A stretch of DNA of 64,000 bases from Streptococcus suis (GTDB lineage Bacteria > Bacillota > Bacilli > Lactobacillales > Streptococcaceae): positions 2,046,001 through 2,110,000 of the forward strand of contig NZ_CP082205.1 in the NCBI RefSeq assembly GCF_019856455.1. Direction: 5' to 3'. This document shows, in pieces, positions 60,394 to 64,000 of this stretch. A model generated the notes under the pieces. The model was not told where the DNA came from. It ran no database searches and saw only the letters and a program-made list of their open reading frames with translations. A program made the translations under genes and the position numbers. Numbering within the stretch: position 1 is the stretch's first letter; each line of letters begins with the position of its first letter.

Positions 60394-60424
60394 GAAGAAA
60401 AAGGCTTTCAGCCTTTTTCTTGTT
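60394..60424 (-). terminator. intrinsic terminator after scrA
   Basis: Minus-strand stem AAGAAAAAGGC/GCCTTTTTCTT with a 5-base loop. The IS200 element starts within one or two bases of its end. Confidence 0.8.
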
Positions 60425-60469
60425 AATTATGCAGTAGAGGCAGACTCTACAAATCGATTTTATATAAGA

Positions 60470-62359
60470 TTACTTAGCTACTTTCAAGAATTCTACACCG
60501 TGAGTGATTGTTCCCTCTGCAAGTGGAGATACTTCTGCAAAGTCAGCAGTGTTGGTTACAATGATCATAGTTGTATCATCAAGACCTGCTTCAGTAATCT
60601 TAGCTGCATCAAATTTAGCAATCGGAGTACCAGCTTTTACTTTATCACCTGCTGCTACTAATTTTTCAAATCCATTACCGTTCATTGATACAGTATCAAT
60701 ACCGATGTGAATTAAAAGTTCAGCACCAGACGCTGTTTTCAATCCGTAAGCATGGCCTGTTTCAAAAGCAATTGTTACTTCTGCATCTGCTGGAGCGTAA
60801 ACAACACCCTCAGATGGTTTAACAGCCAAACCTTTACCCATAGCTCCTGATGAGAAGACTGGGTCATTAACATTTTCAAGAGCAACAACGTCACCTGAAA
60901 GTGGAGATACAAGAGTTTCTTCAGCTACAAGTCCTGTTTCTGCTTCTTCAAGCGTTTCAGCTGTTTCTTGTGCTGAAGCACTAGGCTTTTTTACTTCTTT
61001 CTCCTCATCTTCATAACCGAAGAGGTAAGTAAGAGCAAAACTAAGAGCAAATGATACGGCAACCATAAGGATGTATGGAAGAATTTGACCATTACCTGCG
61101 TAAAGTGTCAAACCTGGGATGATAGTAACACCCATACCTGTACCGGCAAGACCAAGAAGAGATGCTACAGCACCACCGATGGCACCCGCAACCAATGAAA
61201 GAAGGAATGGTTTGCGGAAACGCAAGTTAACACCGAAGATAGCTGGCTCAGTAATACCGAGGAAGGCAGAAAGAGCTGCTGGGAAAGCAAGAGCTTTCAA
61301 TTTAGGATTTTTAGTTTTCACACCAACCGCTACTGTAGCAGCACCTTGTGCTGTCATAGCTGCAGTGATGATAGCGTTGAATGGGTTAGCACCAGTGTTT
61401 GCGACCAATTGAGCTTCCAAGAAGTTGAAGATATGGTGAACACCTGATACAACGATAACTTGGTGAACACCACCGATAAGGAGACCACCAAGACCCATTG
61501 GCAAGTTCAAGATAGCTTGTGTACCAGCCAAGATGTAGTTTTCAACCACGTGGAAGACTGGACCAATGACAAACAAGCCAAGAATAGACATTACAAACAA
61601 GGTCACGAATGGTGTTACCAAGAGGTCAAGAACTTCTGGAACAACCTTGCGGACAGCTTTTTCAAATTTAGCACCGATCAAACCGATGATGAAGGCTGGC
61701 AATACTGAACCTTGCAAACCTACAACTGGGATGAAACCGAAGAAGATAGTTGGTTTCACATCGCCACCTGATGCTACAACCCAAGCGTTTGGCAACTGAC
61801 CCGCAATAAGCATCATACCAAGAACGATACCGATTGTTTGGTTACCACCGAATACACGGAATGTTGACCATACTACCAAGGCTGGCAATACGATGAAGGC
61901 TGTATCTGTCAAGATTTGTGAGTAAACGTTCAAATCTTCTGGAAGAGTATAACCAAGAGCTCCAAGAAGACCACGAAGACCCATGAAAAGACCAGTTGCT
62001 ACGATAGCAGGAATGATTGGAACGAATACGTCACCGAAAGTACGGATAGCACGTTGGAAAGCATTACCTTGTTTAGCAGCTTCAGCTTTTTGTTCACCAG
62101 TAGTCGCTGTTGGCAAACCAAGGGCAACCACTTCATCGTAGATTTTGTTTACTGTACCAGTACCAAAGATGATTTGGTATTGACCAGAGTTGAAGAAAGC
62201 ACCTTGTACTTTTTCGATATCTTCTACTGTATCCTTGTCGATTTTTCCTTCATCAACAACCATAACACGAAGGCGAGTCGCACAGTGGGCAACACTGCGT
62301 ACGTTCTCACGTCCGCCAAGGGCATCAATGACTTTTTTTGCAATTTCTGTATTATTCAT
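60470..62359 (-). CDS. scrA: PTS sucrose-specific EIIBCA
   Basis: The 629-residue transporter takes up sucrose and phosphorylates it to sucrose-6-phosphate. Order: EIIB with the phospho-Cys in VAHCATRLR (about residue 26), EIIC membrane domain with about ten helices, a linker and a C-terminal EIIA with its phospho-His in LIHIGIDTV. Divergent from scrB, with an operator overlapping the -35. It is followed by its terminator and IS200 copy 2. Confidence 0.95.
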   Translation of the reverse strand: MNNTEIAKKVIDALGGRENVRSVAHCATRLRVMVVDEGKIDKDTVEDIEKVQGAFFNSGQYQIIFGTGTVNKIYDEVVALGLPTATTGEQKAEAAKQGNAFQRAIRTFGDVFVPIIPAIVATGLFMGLRGLLGALGYTLPEDLNVYSQILTDTAFIVLPALVVWSTFRVFGGNQTIGIVLGMMLIAGQLPNAWVVASGGDVKPTIFFGFIPVVGLQGSVLPAFIIGLIGAKFEKAVRKVVPEVLDLLVTPFVTLFVMSILGLFVIGPVFHVVENYILAGTQAILNLPMGLGGLLIGGVHQVIVVSGVHHIFNFLEAQLVANTGANPFNAIITAAMTAQGAATVAVGVKTKNPKLKALAFPAALSAFLGITEPAIFGVNLRFRKPFLLSLVAGAIGGAVASLLGLAGTGMGVTIIPGLTLYAGNGQILPYILMVAVSFALSFALTYLFGYEDEEKEVKKPSASAQETAETLEEAETGLVAEETLVSPLSGDVVALENVNDPVFSSGAMGKGLAVKPSEGVVYAPADAEVTIAFETGHAYGLKTASGAELLIHIGIDTVSMNGNGFEKLVAAGDKVKAGTPIAKFDAAKITEAGLDDTTMIIVTNTADFAEVSPLAEGTITHGVEFLKVAK

Positions 62360-62427
62360 CTTGCAAAAATCTCCTTATTAAATATTTTTTGCTTTTTTGA
62401 AAGTGTTTTCAAACTTTCGATGGTTTT

Positions 62428-62465
62428 ATTATATCACTTTTATAAAATATGTCAAACGTTTATCA
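62428..62465 (-). promoter_or_regulatory. scrA promoter with ScrR/cre-type operator
   Basis: Minus strand: TTGACA (62450-62455), 16 bases, TATAAT (62428-62433). The near-palindrome TGTCAAACGTTTATCA (62450-62465) covers the -35. Its ACGT centre and arms fit a LacI-type (ScrR) operator. Confidence 0.75.
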
Positions 62466-62502
62466 CATTTTTTTTTGAATTTCTTAAAAACATTGTTAAA
62501 AC

Positions 62503-62531
62503 TTGATTTTTTGCAAGAAAACGTTTACTAT
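62503..62531 (+). promoter_or_regulatory. scrB promoter with overlapping operator
   Basis: TTGATT (62503-62508), 17 bases, TACTAT (62526-62531). AAGAAAACGTTTACTA (62515-62530) overlaps the -10 and resembles the operator at 62450-62465, which explains coordinate control of the divergent genes. Confidence 0.65.
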
Positions 62532-62564
62532 ATTAATGAAAAACTAGAAAATTTGGAGAAAATT

Positions 62565-64000
62565 ATGGCATTTACAACAGAGGAGCGTTACAGAGCTTAT
62601 GCTGACTGGACACCCGAATATATTGAAAAAATAAAGAAGAATACAGAGAGTTCTCCTTGGAGGACAAATTTCCACATTGAAACACCACATGGACTATTAA
62701 ATGATCCAAATGGATTTTCTTATTTTAATGGAAAATGGACTCTTTTTTACCAATACTTCCCATTCGGTGCTGCGCACGGATTAAAATCTTGGGTCCATAC
62801 AGAATCAACGGATTTGGTCCATTTTGAAGAAACTGGTACGGTTATGTACCCAGATACACCACTTGATAGCCACGGTGCCTACTCTGGATCTGCCATGGAA
62901 TTTGGCGACAAGCTCTTCCTCTTCTATACTGGAAATGTCCGCGATGAAAATTGGGTTCGCCATCCATACCAAATCGGTGCCTTGATGGATAAAGATGGTA
63001 AGATTGAAAAGATTGATAAAGTCTTGATTGAGCAACCAGAAGATACCACCGACCATTTCCGTGATCCACAAATTTTCAACTATAAAGGGCAATATTACGC
63101 TATCGTCGGTGGACAAAATTTGGATAAAAAGGGAATTGTCAAACTTTATAAAGCTGAAAATAACGACTACCTCAACTGGTCCTATATTGGTGACCTAGAT
63201 TTTGCCAATGATATGACCGCTTATATGATGGAATGCCCAAATATTGCGTTCGTCGGTGAGCAACCCATCCTTCTCTACTGTCCACAAGGCTTGGACAAAG
63301 AGGTATTGGACTATGGCAATATCTATCCAAATATGTACAAGATTGGTCAGAGTTTCGATCCTGAAACAGCAAGCATTGTCGAACCGAGCGAATTGATCAA
63401 TCTGGACCATGGTTTTGAGTGCTATGCAACCCAGGCCTTTAATGCACCAGACGGTCGAACTCTATCTGTTAGCTGGTTGGCACTTCCAGATGTGGAATAC
63501 CCAACCGATGCTTATGACTACCAAGGCTGTCTGTCATTGGTTAAAGAATTAACCATCAAGGACGGTAAGCTCTACCAATATCCAGTCGATGCGATTACCA
63601 GTCTTCGTAGAGAAGCTCAGCCATTTTCAGCCCAAAAAGAAACCAATAATGTTTACGAATTGGAACTTGATTTTTCAGCGGGCGCGAAGCACGAAATCGT
63701 ATTGTTCGCAAATGAAGCAGAAAAAGGCTTGGTCTTGTCTGTAGACACTGAACAAGGCCAGATTACATTGGACCGCGGCAACTGTGGTCAGCCATTCGCA
63801 CTCGATTTCGGCACAAGTCGCTCTTGCGAGATTTCTCCAGGAGCTCTTACAGCCAATATCTTCATCGACAAATCTGTCTTTGAAATCTTTATCAATAAAG
63901 GAGAGAAAGTATTTTCTGGTCGTGTCTTCCCTGATGCGGATCAGTCTGGTATCGTCATTACGACTGGTAATCCGACCGGAACCTACTACCATTTAGATTA
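62565..64000 (+). CDS. scrB: sucrose-6-phosphate hydrolase (partial at window end)
   Basis: At least 478 residues of a GH32 hydrolase that splits sucrose-6-phosphate into glucose-6-phosphate and fructose. The nucleophile motif is HGLLNDPNGF, the RDP motif is in HFRDPQIF, and the acid/base Glu is in MMECPNIAF. A GGAGAAAATT sequence precedes the ATG at 62565. The frame reaches the window end at codon TA-, so the stop may be there or shortly beyond. Divergent from scrA. Confidence 0.93.
   Translation, partial: MAFTTEERYRAYADWTPEYIEKIKKNTESSPWRTNFHIETPHGLLNDPNGFSYFNGKWTLFYQYFPFGAAHGLKSWVHTESTDLVHFEETGTVMYPDTPLDSHGAYSGSAMEFGDKLFLFYTGNVRDENWVRHPYQIGALMDKDGKIEKIDKVLIEQPEDTTDHFRDPQIFNYKGQYYAIVGGQNLDKKGIVKLYKAENNDYLNWSYIGDLDFANDMTAYMMECPNIAFVGEQPILLYCPQGLDKEVLDYGNIYPNMYKIGQSFDPETASIVEPSELINLDHGFECYATQAFNAPDGRTLSVSWLALPDVEYPTDAYDYQGCLSLVKELTIKDGKLYQYPVDAITSLRREAQPFSAQKETNNVYELELDFSAGAKHEIVLFANEAEKGLVLSVDTEQGQITLDRGNCGQPFALDFGTSRSCEISPGALTANIFIDKSVFEIFINKGEKVFSGRVFPDADQSGIVITTGNPTGTYYHLD

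Noticed and set aside
62805..63992. Minus-strand frames opposite scrB
   Set aside because: They overlap the clear GH32 coding frame on the plus strand.

Overview
The window is low-GC Gram-positive chromosomal DNA of the genus Streptococcus, most probably Streptococcus suis. This rests on gene content and order (yqeG-yqeH-yhbY-nadD-yqeK, gatCAB, codY next to a nicotinamidase-like gene, a zinc lipoprotein beside a histidine-triad protein, divergent scrA/scrB), on the rRNA operon layout, and on the protein sequences. It is mostly housekeeping core, interrupted by insertion sequences and one accessory surface-protein island.

Layout. 1-6.7 kb: a tightly packed minus-strand cluster for tRNA modification, ribosome assembly and NAD synthesis (tmcAL, methyltransferase, rsfS, cysteine hydrolase, acetyltransferase, yqeK, nadD, yhbY, yqeH, yqeG). 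6.8-9.2 kb: an unknown protein, CutC and a DMT-family exporter. 9.2-13 kb: galT and galK divergent from galR, with operator-like repeats and a cre site between them. 13-18.6 kb: an accessory island holding a CAP/SEC10-type LPXTG surface protein, a small downstream protein and a divergent Rgg regulator. It is bracketed by two directly repeated, putative type I toxin-antitoxin loci with holin-like peptides and convergent RNAs. 18.7-26.7 kb: gatBAC, a TIM-barrel protein, rplS, a nicotinamidase-like gene, codY and an alanine-type aminotransferase. 26.8-33.4 kb: universal stress protein, an IS1182-family element inside a terminator, a nucleotide pyrophosphohydrolase, a Cof phosphatase, asparaginase and recG. 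33.4-36.7 kb: an IS66-family element with an 8-bp target duplication and an IS630-family element nested inside it.

36.8-42.7 kb is a complete minus-strand rRNA operon (16S, tRNA-Ala, 23S, 5S, tRNA-Asn, tRNA-Glu) driven by three tandem promoters. 43-48.2 kb carries an IS200 element, rpmB, fba, tRNA-Leu, pyrG with a leader that looks like a reiterative-transcription attenuator, and rpoE. 48.3-52.5 kb is a zinc-acquisition operon (AdcAII/Lmb-like lipoprotein and histidine-triad protein) with two AdcR-type operators. 52.5-58.7 kb contains a truncated glycosyltransferase, tig, a DUF1349 protein, an alpha/beta hydrolase whose signal anchor is broken by a stop codon, and a decayed IS110-family element. 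58.7-64 kb is the sucrose locus (scrK, scrA, scrB) with a second, apparently identical IS200 copy between scrK and scrA.

Three features stand out beyond ordinary annotation: the duplicated toxin-antitoxin loci around the surface-protein/Rgg island; a dispersed family of structured repeats with a conserved linker but different, still fully paired stems; and the repeated insertion of mobile elements exactly at intrinsic terminators. All start sites, promoters and operators are read by eye from sequence; none has been tested.
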